Below, one piece after another: positions 53,271 to 64,000 of a stretch of 64,000 nucleotides of DNA (position 1 is the stretch's first letter; the number at the start of each line of letters is the position of its first letter). A program made the position numbers and the translations under genes. The notes below the pieces were generated by a model. It saw only the letters and a program-made list of their open reading frames with translations. It ran no database searches and was not told where the DNA came from. This DNA comes from Diploptera punctata (lineage: Eukaryota > Arthropoda > Insecta > Blattodea > Blaberidae): assembly GCA_030220185.1 (NCBI GenBank), contig JASPKZ010007552.1:620001-684000 (forward strand), in the 5' to 3' direction.

Positions 53271-54904
53271 TAAGAAATATCCACCGGTGGTTAGAAAAAC
53301 GGAAAATAAAACCGCGAGGGAAATGACGTACGCACAGGTAGAATACGGTCCAAGCGGATAGATAACAATGCTAGTAAATTAACAACGGAAACACTAGTGC
53401 ACTACAGGGAGCAGAAGAATAAATGAGGAAATACACATATACACGATTGTGCGATTGCTAATAAAGCCAAGAGAGATAGATTGACCTAAGAAGGAAGATG
53501 ACAAACGAGAGGTTAAACACATAAGGTGGTGTAAATAAGTTTAAGCGACAATATAAGCAGTCTAAAGTAAATTAGGAACGACTGCAAATAATGTAATGTA
53601 GACGAAAAAGGGAAGAAAACCCTAGGATTCGGAAGCTGGAGATGACAAAAAAGAGAGGTTAAACTCGTATGTAAGATAGAGAGAGAATCAGGGAATAATT
53701 TTATACCATACGAAAATAATGTAAAGTTTTCATACTTTCAGTTAAATGACAGGGTGAAATACACCATTGTCAAAGAGAAAGCATGAATAGAGGTACTACC
53801 TATTTCAGAACATAGGAAAGGAAATAAGATCTAACTAACAAAAGGGAAGGAGTTATTAAATTTCAAATAGTTGAAACGGTTTTAAGATGATAAATGGAAC
53901 CTGTCGACATGATATAAGTCTAAAATACGGACATGATTATGAAAGTTAAAACATGCTCGGCGTACACCCTAACCATATATAAAAGGCTAGGAAAAAATGA
54001 TACAAAATTAATAATCTACAATGGAAAAAATACATAATGTAAGACTGTAAATGCTGAGTTACTGGCTAGTACCAGGATATGACGAACAGAATAGGAAATT
54101 CTCTGTGGATAAATAAGGAACATGTAACAAAGGATATCGAGTTGTATTAGGAAGTGTTTAATCTAACCTAAGGATAGCCAGTATGGTGTAAACATGGAAA
54201 GACATAAAACACACATACACACACACATATATATTCGGGTACATAAAAAATAATAAGACTATGGAATAAAACGTCCCATCCAAGACATCTAGATGAAAGG
54301 GTGACAGATATTCAGGTTAAGGGATACACTGTAACTAACTCATGATGCGCCTCTAAAGTGAGGCTTATATTAACTAAAATATAACTTACGGGTTAAAATT
54401 ATGGCAATCAGATCAACAAATCTGTGTTATAAAAACAATGAAGATTGAACAACCTGAATACCTGTCCACACTAGTACAGGCGAGGAAGCCTAAGCTAATG
54501 GACATGTAATGCTAGGATAAGGAAGTTATGAGTAGAACAGGGAAACTATGTACCAGTTATCGATTGCTCGATATTAGGGGAATGAGGGATAGGTTAATTA
54601 AAATATCAAACGGAAAATATTAAAGTAAAAGAAAACAAGAAAAACAATGAAAACAAAATAAAGTAACTATGCATATCCATTGTACTAAAGATTCTCAAAC
54701 ATAAGGAGGAGGAGAACGATGCCAGATAGGTAGATTAAGACTAGAGTTTTGATTTCCACCTGAATAGTAATTAGTATGTCACTGAGAGAATCGACCGAGG
54801 CTCTGGACAACTGCCCGGTTAAAAGTATACCCCAAGGTTCCCCTCCAGTCAAATGTAACGGATCTAACCCATATGATTTAGACTACAGGTGCGAAATACA
54901 ACAT

Positions 54905-55172
54905 CTACGAACAATATTCCAGGACTGCTGCACAACCATGCACATCTGGCGATGGAGATAACATCTATAGATAAGCTCCAGGGCTGCTGCACATCCATGC
55001 ACATCTGGCGATGGAGATATCATCTATAGATAAGCTTCCAGGGCTGCTGCACATCCATGCACATCTGGCGATGGAGATAACATCTATAGATAAGCTTCCA
55101 GGGCTGCTGCACATCCATGCACATCTGGCGATGGAGATAACATCTATAGATAAGCTCCAGGGCTGCTGCCTC
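54905..55172 (+). repeat. 60-bp tandem repeat, about 4.5 copies
   Basis: CAGGGCTGCTGCACATCCAT at 54979, 55039 and 55099, with a diverged copy before (54920) and a truncated one after (55158). Each unit contains GGCGATGGAGATAACATCTA. The open minus-strand frame here exists because 60 is divisible by three. Confidence 0.92.
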
Positions 55173-56535
55173 AAGGGATCATGAGAGCTAATGAGAACGA
55201 CCAGTCAAGCATGTACCCTCTACCCTCAGCAAACGTCAACTCAAATCCATCCTTGAATTATCCGATTTACAATAAACTACAAGAAAAACAAGGCAATAAC
55301 CTACAAGATCAACAAACAATTCCCTTCATACCTATCCTCTAGTTTTCCATGAAACCTAGTTAAAATGACTGAGTAACTGCCAGGAGATGACATAACTGAA
55401 CTACTCCGAGGTCTAACTTAGCTGCAACAGGAAGGCGAACCAACAACCCCTGGCAAACAGATCCCTCAAAAACCAGGCATCACGTCTAATGGTTAAGGCA
55501 AAATATCATGGCGACCAACATGACACCGGTCCAACCAGCGGGAAGGACAGGCATCGACTCCATTCGCATATCGCAGCAGAGACTACAGTACACAAAAATA
55601 ATAGTAACTTGAACCTGAAGGCTTAACATTCTCATTTAAAGCAAAAATTAAAAGCCAAGATGAAAGACTAAGCGAGTATGTACACTAGTAGTAAATACGC
55701 AAAAAAACAAACAATAGTGCAAAATAAATAATCTATCCAGACCCGCGGGAAAGTGAAAGTGAACGCATGCAACGAGTGATAAATAAAGAATCTTTTGGAG
55801 GAAGGGAACATAGAATAAGCAAGTGAAAATAATAATATTAACAGAGCTAGAAAGACATGGAACATTGTTTTAAAGGAAGTGTTTATTTGTACTTTTAAGA
55901 GGGTATATTATTTATGTGTGCAAACCTATAAGTAAAATTATTCTCACCATGAACAGAAAATCAAAGGAAAATCGAAACTAATATTTATACCACGATGGGG
56001 CAAGGCATCCGGTTTATTTTTGGACTTAAAATACTATCCTGCAAAACTGGAGTGAGAATAATTTCCCTTTAGGTTATTTAACATCGTACCAATTTCTTTA
56101 GATTAGTTTGACATTGTACTAACGTGGAAAGTGGAAGCGGCCATCTTAATGTGACGTCGGGTACATAAAGTTGCGACCCAATGCTAAAGGGCTAATACAG
56201 CAGGCTAATTACTTACTCAAAAGACTGATGGCTAACAAGAATGTACAGGGTAGGGACCTCTGACAGGGCTTCACTATTACAAAATAAGGACACTTCTACC
56301 TACCAAGGTAAGGTCAGGAATTAGTCGCGAAAAGTAAAAATAATCTTGTGACAAGCTATGCCACGGTTATGTGAATAGGAGACGAGCCCTACTTACGTAA
56401 TCATGACGCCCGCCAAAGTCACTAAATGAGAACTAGGGAAGATCGGTGCAACAAATTCCCGGGAGACGAGGGACAGCCCTAAAGTCGGAATATTCGGGCT
56501 TTCACCCCCTAATATTCCGTTCGGTAATGAGAGAA

Positions 56536-57544
56536 TGTAGAGATTAGGATGTAAGGACGTCCTAAGGTCATAAGATACTAAAATAATAATTTAAACAAAA
56601 TATTTATATATGTAATGGTAAAAATCGCAATTTCAAGTCGTATTCATGAACTGGCCTAAATAAACCAGATATAGATAAGAATGTCAAAACTATATTGGAA
56701 ACTAATGGAAAACACATACTCAGTAATCAGATTTGCCTTTGGCAATGAAGGTCTAAATTCACAACTCTATCAAAACAACATACAGTTAGAAGAGGGAAGG
56801 TTCTGGAAACTTTCAGATTGGAGATAGTGGCCCTAGGCTAGGAAAGTTGGTTTTTCATAATTAATTTGGTACGTGAAAATAGGGGAAAATGGATATTTAA
56901 ACTAGGCAGTTAGGCCCTAAGTGAGAAGAAGGTAAGAGACACTGAAGCGCTACTAGTCTGAGCATGGGCTCTATCTTCTTATGTAAGTGACATACTAATT
57001 ACCAAGTTTTATGGTGGAAAGGCACTTGATCATTTAGTTATCATGATAAATTAGATTATAGAACTTAGGTTCTTAGAAAGGATACATATCTAACTTGAAA
57101 TATTTGCTGATGTTCTAATAGACTTGAATTAAATAGGGAACGTAATTCTCTTCATTAAATAATTACTTAGAGAATAAAGTTTTAGTTAGGACAGTAAATT
57201 AACTGATCTCTCTGAGTCACGTCTGGTATTTTTTATATGACTAATATTTCGCGACATTCCTAGAGTTTTCCATAGTTTCCATATGTTATTCTGGGTTGAG
57301 GTTTATATTTCTAAGAACTTTATCATTTATTCTGTAATTCTAAGAGCTTTATATTTATTGTTATTTCTTTTTTGTAAATAAAGTTGGTGTGTTCTTATAT
57401 TGCATTCCAAGCTTATAGAGTCAATACATTCCTGCCTCCGCTCGAGCCACTATTAATTTAATTAATATTAAAATACAGAATATTTTATTATATAGGCCTT
57501 TTTTTTACTTTACCGAATTGTTAACCCTAACCTAGTTCATAACA
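56536..57544 (+). repeat. 3' LTR of the Gypsy element
   Basis: 1,009 bp, partner of 45031-46033. Small indels account for the length difference: near 56590-56600 and the TTTT insertion near 57231. Confidence 0.94.
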
Positions 57545-57549
57545 TAAAC

Positions 57550-59194
57550 TATAGCTTTTGTCCTGTACTTACCATCATTTTCTAATATTTTAAAACGTTT
57601 TAAAACAATTTTTATAACATTATTAGACAATTTTAAAGTATTTATTTAAATACGCAAATCGCAATATTACGAGACTGTTAGACTGTTGAGGCCAACTGCT
57701 ATTTTCTCCACAGAGTATATTACTTAGTCTATGATTTTTCTATCGCTGTATTGCGTTATCGCTGGTTGGATCAGCGTTAGGGAGTGATAAGTAAGTGTAC
57801 ACCCATTTTTAATAAACGTTTGGTAACTCACTATGATGTTTGTGGGTTATCATTCAATGATAACGTTATCGCTGCTACTTCTAACTGCTACCGTGTATTC
57901 GCAGTTCTTTGCAGTTTTGAGATAGTGTAAGTGCAGTTTTTCCAAACGCTCTAATAACCAACGATAACCACGTTAATTATTAATCAAGAATATGCACAAG
58001 TTGTGCATTAATAACCAGCGATATCAACATCACCGATAATTCACTGCTAATAAGTAAGGTTACTTTTTATACAATTACATCACTTTACGTCTACTTACAT
58101 ATTAAATTACTTTAGAGTAGGTTAGAGTAATTGATTTAGATTAGGTTAGCTTTTAGGTTCCTATATATGTAGGTTAGGATAGTTTTTAGTTTCATATACA
58201 TGTATAATAGTTGTCTACAATAACAGTTGTCTTATAACAGTTCTTCTATTAGATTCCAAAATGGCTGACGGTTAAAATAGAACATACATATTTAAACTAA
58301 TATATTTCATATAATGTTTTAATACTTTAATTGTGCTTCTTTTCCAAAGATTCATTTCATTAAAACCATTACGTAATAAGAATATTTGCATTAAAATTGA
58401 CATCAATAGCGTAATTAAAAATCGACTGTAATATACCCCAACCTAAATATCTTACCTTTATCGTTGTTAATCAAGAGGAAACGCCACAATCTTCGTGTAT
58501 AATTTTCAGCCTCATCATTGCCAATAAATAAATTCTCGGCTTTGACTCGTATGAGAGCCGATTTTGTTTCTTGATTCAAGATGAGCCACTCGCCATATTA
58601 AAACAATAATGGACTGAAGCTGTTTTGTTAACAGTTAATCACAAGAGTGAAACAGCAAACAAACATACTCTGTACTGCAACAAAGAGCAACTGAAGCCAC
58701 GTAGTTAGCAGAAATACAGCCGAAAACATCGCAGCAATCTCAGAACATACTAGCAGCGTCAAGAGCAGTGATTGATTGTAGCAGACGCTCGCTCACACTC
58801 AACTGTTTTCTTATAGGCAGTAGAGGGCGAGTTTCTCCCTTGCCCCTCACATAACCTAAACTTTAGAGCCGGTGACAGACTGGCCAGAGTGTAGAGTTGC
58901 TATAATTTTTCCATAGCTTAATGACGCATAATGAGGATTACATTCCAGGTAGGTTATGTTATTGTACTCATATTTTTGTTTATATTTATACGGTCGTCGA
59001 CTAAAACAAATTAAATAATAATAGTGGAATAAATTCATACCTCAACATTCACCTAATTGAAAACAAAAGTTCCTGGAATCTCTATTTTAATTCCTTTAAG
59101 CAATAAAATGACGAAAAACAACAGTGAAAAAAAGGAGCCATAAAATTAATATTTAAATAACAGAATAGCCAATTTGCTAGGTTTTTCTTAAACT
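57550..59194. other. No recognised feature
   Basis: Less AT-rich around 58560-58860. The only repeat noticed is the short phrase AACCAGCGATA/AACCAACGATA around 57957-58024. No frame of note; a host regulatory region is possible but unsupported. Confidence 0.4.
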
Positions 59195-59745
59195 AAATAT
59201 ATAATAGTTTAAAAACTAAAACAACACGCTTTATTAGAAAACAGAACTAAGAATGAAAAATAATTTTAATTTCACACACGCTTGGGATAAAATTAAAGTG
59301 GTCATCAAAATTATCATCCCCAACACATCTAGAGTAAAGCCAGAGTTATCTACAAAAAAGAAAATAATATAACGATTAAAGCGTGCGGTGCTCTATATCA
59401 ATTAATATATTTGTTAATAAACAAATATTGTAAAAGTAAAGTCTATAAGAAGAAAACGCAAAAACCATAAACAGCACCCCACGCTTTTGATGTTAAAATT
59501 ATATTTTTCTAGATAACGCTAGGTTTATTCTAGATGTGTTGGAGATGATTTTCTTGTTGACCACTTTAATTTTATCCCAAGCGTGTTGGAAATTAAAATT
59601 ATTTTTCATTATTTAGTTCGATTTTCTATTAAAGTGTGTTGTTCTAGTATTTTTAAAACTATTATTTATTTTTTATTTTTTAGTTTGGTTTTCTAATAAA
59701 GCGTGTTGTTTTAGTTTTTAAACTATTATTTATTTTTTTAAATTT
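59195..59745. repeat. Large imperfect palindrome with a duplicated outer edge
   Basis: From about 59195 to 59645 the sequence folds on itself around 59440: AAACAACACGCTTTATTAGA, CACACGCTTGGGATAAAATT, GTGGTCATCA and ACACATCTAGA at the left are mirrored at the right, and the inner pair AAAGCGTGCGGTGCT/AGCACCCCACGCTTT is also mirrored. Arms are about 200 bp and diverged. The outer right edge (TTTTCTATTAAAGTGTGTTG...) is repeated at 59680-59735. No ORF. Confidence 0.75.
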
Positions 59746-59899
59746 TAATTTGACTGTCATAAACAGGAATCCCATGAAAATTTAATTGCTTACGATATTT
59801 TTAGTGTCTAGGCTGGAATACAATTATATGCTTTTTTTTATTATATAACATTATTATAATATTTTTTAATATTACAATATAGATGGATAGTTGGAGTTA

Positions 59900-60600
59900 T
59901 TGTTCCTAACCTCGATTTTATCAATCTAATTTTATCATATTAAATTCAAGCTCATCGTTTTTAACATTCTGAGTAGGTCAGAGCATTATTTTGCAGCGAC
60001 TGACTCTCTAAGAAATATGTTAACTCTAAAAATTAATATATTAAGTGTAAGAATCCTAAAATGCAAGTTGCTCCCAGATTGTATATATGGTGCACGAATG
60101 TATCAAGATACTGGTTGCGGGGTATAATTGAAAAACATTTGTAGCAAATGATTATACCACAAAAAAAGAAATCACTGTTAGAACTTTCTTAAACTTATTA
60201 TTTCCTAGGAATTTACATTCCAGAAAAATTTAATTGAGATATTTACATCATAGGTCATCAGAAATTAATAATAATGTTGGTTACAAGCAGTTTGATGCGC
60301 TTCATTTTTTCTTCACTAGGGTGCATTCTTACAATATTGCGATCCTTTGGCAATAAACATTAAGATCTGGTTGCAGTGATGAACAAATTAAACATAATAA
60401 ATGTTCCCCGTTTGTTTTCAAACATCGCCGCGCCGTTTACATTAAATATATAAATATTTTAAAATAAGTATATTTAAATAATGATTTATGAGTAACAGCT
60501 TAATTTTATTCATTAAATAGTCCTAACAAATGCCACTCTTGATTATCGACTTCTCTAGATAAATTGAAGTCACTCGTGGCATTACGTATGATAATTTTAG
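59900..60600 (+). repeat. Left arm of a long inverted-repeat element
   Basis: Reverse complement partner of 61170-61886: TTTTTAACATTCTGAGTAGG, ATTTGTAGCAAATGATTATA, GCATTCTTACAATATTGCGA, TTACATTAAATATATAAATA and AGTCACTCGTGGCATTA. The outer boundary is blurred. An unmatched stretch near 60010-60060 replaces the sequence found in the other arms. Confidence 0.75.
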
Positions 60601-60674
60601 GTCTGTCTACATGGAAATATCAGTTGGAAACAGATTGAAACAAATTGTCATGAATATTCTTCAGGGTATTTGGT

Positions 60675-61040
60675 GTGGCAGTGATGATTACTCGGGTGAC
60701 TAATCTATACCCCAAATACTTTTGTTTGAAACGGATAAAAATAAGGAAATGTCAAGGTGCAAAAGCATGGAATTATGAGGGTGTGGAAATAATACATCCC
60801 ATTGCCTTAGCAGTTCCGTTCCATCAACTACATAAAAATGCAAGGTCGATGTTGTGTAGCAACAGCAAGTCTTTTCTCCTCCAACTCTATAAACGTACGA
60901 CAAAATTAATTTTGCAGGCGGTGGAAGAAAATAAGGAAGACTTTGTAACTGCCCTACCTTATTCTCTCTGTTGGGATGAATTCTACGTTGACAATTATCG
61001 AGAAGTCGAAAAAACTCGTATTATGCATTTTATTAAATAA
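60675..61040 (+). CDS. Unrecognised 121-codon ORF between inverted arms
   Basis: Starts ATGGCAGTGATGATT... (MAVMITRVTNLYPKY; a second ATG lies three codons on) and ends IMHFIK. It is basic in the first third, with a Leu-rich middle (SFLLQLYKRTTKLILQAVEE) that could form a helix, and a W/Y-containing end. There is no signal peptide, membrane segment or family motif I can name. It occupies most of the unique centre of the inverted-repeat element, so it may be part of a shrunken transposase, a captured host fragment, or chance. I do not recognise it. Confidence 0.3.
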   Translation: MAVMITRVTNLYPKYFCLKRIKIRKCQGAKAWNYEGVEIIHPIALAVPFHQLHKNARSMLCSNSKSFLLQLYKRTTKLILQAVEENKEDFVTALPYSLCWDEFYVDNYREVEKTRIMHFIK

Positions 61041-61169
61041 GTTATACTAAAACAAACGGTTGTTTTTTCCATGTCTCCTATGTACTCTGTGAAAATCAGT
61101 ACAATACTTACTCTCATTATAAAGTTATTCTTCAGTAAACATCAGGTAAATCGTCGGCCCAAATAATAA

Positions 61170-61886
61170 TCAGAAATAATGCCACGAGTGACTTCCAATT
61201 TATCTAGTGAATTTGAAAATGAAGAGTGGCATTAGTTAGGACTATTTAACGAATAAAATTAAGCTGTATACTCAAAAATCATTATTCAACTATAGTTATT
61301 TTAAAATATTTATATATTTAATGTAAGCGGCGATGTTTGAAAGCAAATGAGAAACAATAGGTACGCTTCATTTGCTTCTTTTATTAGATCACTGCATCCA
61401 GATCATAATATTATTTATTGCCAAAAGATCTCATTGTTGTAAGAATGCATCCTAGTGGAGAAATTTATAACCAACGTTGTAGGTATTAATAAATTTCTGA
61501 TGTCCTATGATGTAAATATGTCAATTATATTTTTCTGCAAAGTCATTTCCTGGAAAATAATTCGTTTTAGAAAGTGCAAACAGCGGTTTTTTTGTGGTAT
61601 AATCAATTGTTACAAATGTTTTTATATTAACTCTCGTATGCGCTACGTGTTGACATTCATGCACTATATATATACAATCAGGTAGCCGTATTTCTTGGAG
61701 AGTCAGTCACTGCAAAATATTGTTATGACCTATTCAGAACGTTAAAAAGGAGGTGCTTTCTTTATTATGATAAAGTTTAGTTGGTAAATTTTAGGCGAAA
61801 CACGGCTGTGTTTGGTTGTACATAAAATATCATTGAAGTGTGATTGGTCATTGACTCGCATTTGGGTCATGAGTTAAATAGTCAAG
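61170..61886 (-). repeat. Right arm of the long inverted-repeat element
   Basis: Minus-strand copy of the family also seen at 42800-43575 and 59900-60600. It keeps the outer portion (GACTATTTAACTCATGACCC at its edge) that the left arm has largely lost. Confidence 0.78.
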
Positions 61887-62837
61887 GAAATTGGAGAATA
61901 ATAAGATATTAAGAATTCAGACAGTTATGCAGACAATTACAAATATGTGAAAATAGTCTAATGGGCTGTCATGTGGTAAAAAACAACGAGAATCAAAATA
62001 GTCTAACAGTTGCACTTTGCAAGTTGGAGGACAGTGGAAAGACAGAGGATGAAGGGAGGACACAGTTACGTACAGGCGTCAGTACACCTTGGAAGACGGC
62101 TGCTATAGTCCGTTTGCTCACTTAAGAGATTGTTCCCGCGTATATTTTCAAACGGTTGCTGCACGGAGAGTGGGAGCAACTAGCCGAAGTTTCTAAAATA
62201 TGTTAACACTCATCGTTGAAAAAATGTTTCACTTAGCACAATTCATACGTCAACTTATCACTAAATACAATACAATAGTGTACAATACCTTCAAAAGAAA
62301 GAAAGAATTTACGACCCTTCCTACACCTGACGCTGGCCTTCAGGCAGACAGAGAATTCACCCCCGCCCCTAATCCCTTCAAATATTTGCGCGGGAAGGTT
62401 CTCTTATTTGAGCAAACTGACTATAGGGATACGGAAGGTGGAGGAGGATGATTGGGGGAGCCAAGACCCGAATCAAGCTGTAGAGCCATGAAATGAACGG
62501 AATATATATATTTTTCTGACCCACAAACAACAATATATTTATTTGAAATTGATTCTTAAAATCTGTGCACTTATATTAATTCCATTCTGTAGACCTATAA
62601 TCCATTAGAGTATATAACAAATTATGTTATAAAATTGTGTGCCTTGCATACCGTCTCTTCTACTGCTGAAATAATTAAAACCAATCCAACTCGTAAGACA
62701 ATTTGTTAACAAAGAGAACTGGATAATACGTATGAAACAACAATAATAGCCAACACGCTTAAATAGTTGACAAAAGTACAGAAAATGTATACAAAACTGG
62801 AAGGAAATATACACAATTATATATAGTCACCTCCACG
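61887..62837. other. No recognised feature
   Basis: Unmatched DNA. The 83-codon frame at 62200-62451 has no motif. Confidence 0.45.
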
Positions 62838-63165
62838 CATCCATAGTAATTCTGCCCGAAGGCAGGTCCTTCACTTCATTTTCATGCTATGCTTGCAGCT
62901 TTACTAGGGAATTGTAGGTGTGGAAGTTTCTCGTTGTTTTCAACAACGGTGAAGAATGATGATGATAATGATGAGAATTATAAGGATGATGGCCATATGA
63001 TTTCGGGGACCGTTTGGTCCTTAAAGTTTTCCTGACATTTGTCTTACAGGTGAGATAAAACCCCGATAAATACTTCACCCAGAAAAACTGCCCCGACCGG
63101 GGATCGAACCCGGGCCCGCTGCGTGACAAGGCAGCACGCTACCTTGAGACCACAGCGGTGGACTA
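62838..63165 (-). mobile_element. SINE (family I, tail 1)
   Basis: Minus strand: GTCCACCGCTGTGGTCTCAA head, GGGTTCGATCCCCGGTCGGG (box B) near 63095-63114, the ACCTGTAAGACAAATGTCAG body, a CAT-rich run, and the tail ending GGCAGAATTACTATGGATG. The tail hairpin has lost its outer arm (deletion near 62876). No TSD found. Confidence 0.85.
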
Positions 63166-63341
63166 TATTAACATAGAGGGGAAAAATTATATTAATAATC
63201 AAAGGCATATATAATGTAACGTGTAAATATTATAACGGATTTTACATAGGAAAATTCAGCAGAAGTTCTATTGTTAGATTTAAAGAACATTTTAAAGATT
63301 TTAAATATGCAAAAGGCTATCATGTTAAGCCAAATTTATAA

Positions 63342-63672
63342 CCAATCCATAGTAATTCTGCCCAAAGGCAGGTCCTTCGCTGCAATCGTAACATTTTCAT
63401 GCTATGCTTGCAGCTTTACTAGGTAATTGTAGATGTGATAGCTTCCCGTTGCTTTCCACACCAGTGAAGGATGATTATGATGATAATGATAAGGATGATG
63501 ATGGCCATGATTTCGGGGACCGTTTGGGCCTTAAAGTTTTCCTGACATTTGTCTTACAGGTGAGGAAGAACTCCGACAAAAACCTCACCCAGAAAAACTG
63601 CCCCGACCGGGGATCGAACCCGGGCCCGCTGCGTGACAAGGCAGCACGCTTCCTCGAGACCACAGCGGTGGA
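63342..63672 (-). mobile_element. Full-length SINE (family I, tail 1), with TSD
   Basis: Same structure, best-preserved head. CAAATTTATAA at 63331-63341 and 63673-63683 is an 11-bp target-site duplication. Length is 331 bp. A plus-strand frame of 119 codons over this SINE and its flank is not a gene. Confidence 0.9.
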
Positions 63673-63683
63673 CAAATTTATAA

Positions 63684-64000
63684 TAAAGGAAGAATATCAT
63701 ATGCAGGGAATAGACAATACCCTCACAATATTACACAGAGAACGAAAGCTAGGTAATGTATAGTCCACAGACGAAGTGTATGAAAGCAGTAGGTATTTCA
63801 TACTCATCATGAAGGTTTGTACTATAACTTCCCATCATTTAGACGCTGAGCGGGCGTGTTAGTTCCGAGTCAGACGGACACACTCCAAAATTGTAATCAT
63901 CACCCTTACCTCACAGTGAACTACGAAATATTAAAAAAGAAAGTTACTAAACTAAATTAGAGAGCAAATTTAATTGCCGTAAAACAGAAAAATATAAAAC
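63684..64000. other. No recognised feature
   Basis: Unmatched DNA to the end of the window. Confidence 0.4.

Larger units (their letters stand above)
52087..56535 (+). other. 4.4-kb non-coding 3' interior of the Gypsy element
   Basis: No frame above about 65 codons on either strand. An env-like gene would be expected here in an errantivirus-type element, but I see no signal peptide, furin-type site or membrane segment. The plus strand is purine-rich. It holds a 170-bp and a 60-bp tandem repeat block. The stretch GAGAA just before 56536 is a weak polypurine candidate. Confidence 0.7.
45031..57544 (+). mobile_element. Ty3/Gypsy-type LTR retrotransposon, complete but decayed (12.5 kb)
   Basis: Direct LTRs at 45031-46033 and 56536-57544 begin TGTAGAGATTAGGATG and end TTCATAACA. 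TAAAC lies just outside both ends (45026-45030 and 57545-57549). The order gag, protease, RT, RNase H, integrase is that of Ty3/Gypsy. The coding part (46583-52086) carries several frameshifts and stops. Between the integrase and the 3' LTR lie 4.4 kb without frames. By eye the LTRs differ at about two to three bases per hundred, so the insertion is fairly young. Confidence 0.94.

Noticed and set aside
54965..55174. Minus-strand frame with a repeated SIDVISIARCAWMCSSPG motif
   Set aside because: It exists only because the 60-bp tandem unit is a multiple of three. There is no start context or family match.
57740..58060. Promoter of a host gene (repeated AACCAGCGATA-like phrases)
   Set aside because: The repeats are short and irregular, and no coding sequence follows within the window.
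63404..63763. 119-codon plus-strand frame
   Set aside because: It runs antisense through a SINE and into its flank. No independent coding signal.
1..64000. CRISPR arrays, bacterial operons or ribosome binding sites
   Set aside because: Repeat structure, codon content and elements are those of an animal genome. No direct-repeat/spacer pattern is present.

Overview
This window is a transposon-dense stretch of an animal nuclear genome, almost certainly an insect. Base composition is AT-rich, there are many ATT and AT microsatellites, and every coding region I recognise belongs to a mobile element typical of arthropods (jockey-like, I/R1-like and other LINEs, BEL/Pao and Ty3/Gypsy LTR elements, Tc1/mariner-type transposases, tRNA-derived SINEs). 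The style suggests a large, repeat-rich genome such as a cockroach's, but that species-level guess is inference. I found no convincing host gene, no ribosomal RNA gene and no functional tRNA gene.

Layout. 1-2816: SINE and LINE scraps plus an ATT/TATCAT microsatellite. 2817-6889: one jockey-like LINE ('LINE A') that took three later insertions (another LINE at 3148-4510, a SINE at 5282-5618, and 'LINE B' at 5662-6783), each bounded by a readable target-site duplication (TSD). 6890-12432: SINEs, a LINE fragment, a second LINE A copy (9905-11353) and a jockey-like C-terminal remnant. 12433-18104: a BEL/Pao LTR element with both LTRs, a 5-bp TSD and an intact gag-protease-RT frame, but no integrase. 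18381-20402: two striking palindromes and an RNase H remnant of another LINE. 21304-23338: a DNA-transposon-like unit with 434-bp terminal inverted repeats that are almost identical. 24168-27250: LINE and SINE remnants, one SINE carrying an alternative 3' tail. 27930-32800 (minus strand): 'LINE C' (endonuclease plus RT) interrupted by a LINE B copy. 34157-38646: two decayed Tc1/mariner-type transposases, one split by a MITE. 38732-42415: deleted and interrupted LINE B copies. 42800-44247: one arm of a long inverted-repeat family and a MITE with a 9-bp TSD. 45031-57544: a 12.5-kb Ty3/Gypsy-type element with about 1-kb LTRs, decayed gag-pol and a 4.4-kb non-coding 3' interior holding two tandem-repeat blocks. 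59195-61886: a large palindrome and a long inverted-repeat unit around an unrecognised 121-codon ORF. 62838-63672: two SINEs.

The genes do not form a host pathway. Their relations are nesting and parasitism: LINE machinery presumably mobilised the SINEs, and DNA-transposase remnants sit beside non-autonomous inverted-repeat elements. The observations I would look at first are the near-identical long-TIR element at 21304-23338, the SINE head that occurs with two unrelated tails, the triplicated primer-binding segment of the BEL element, and a compact hammerhead-ribozyme-like motif at 25011-25043.
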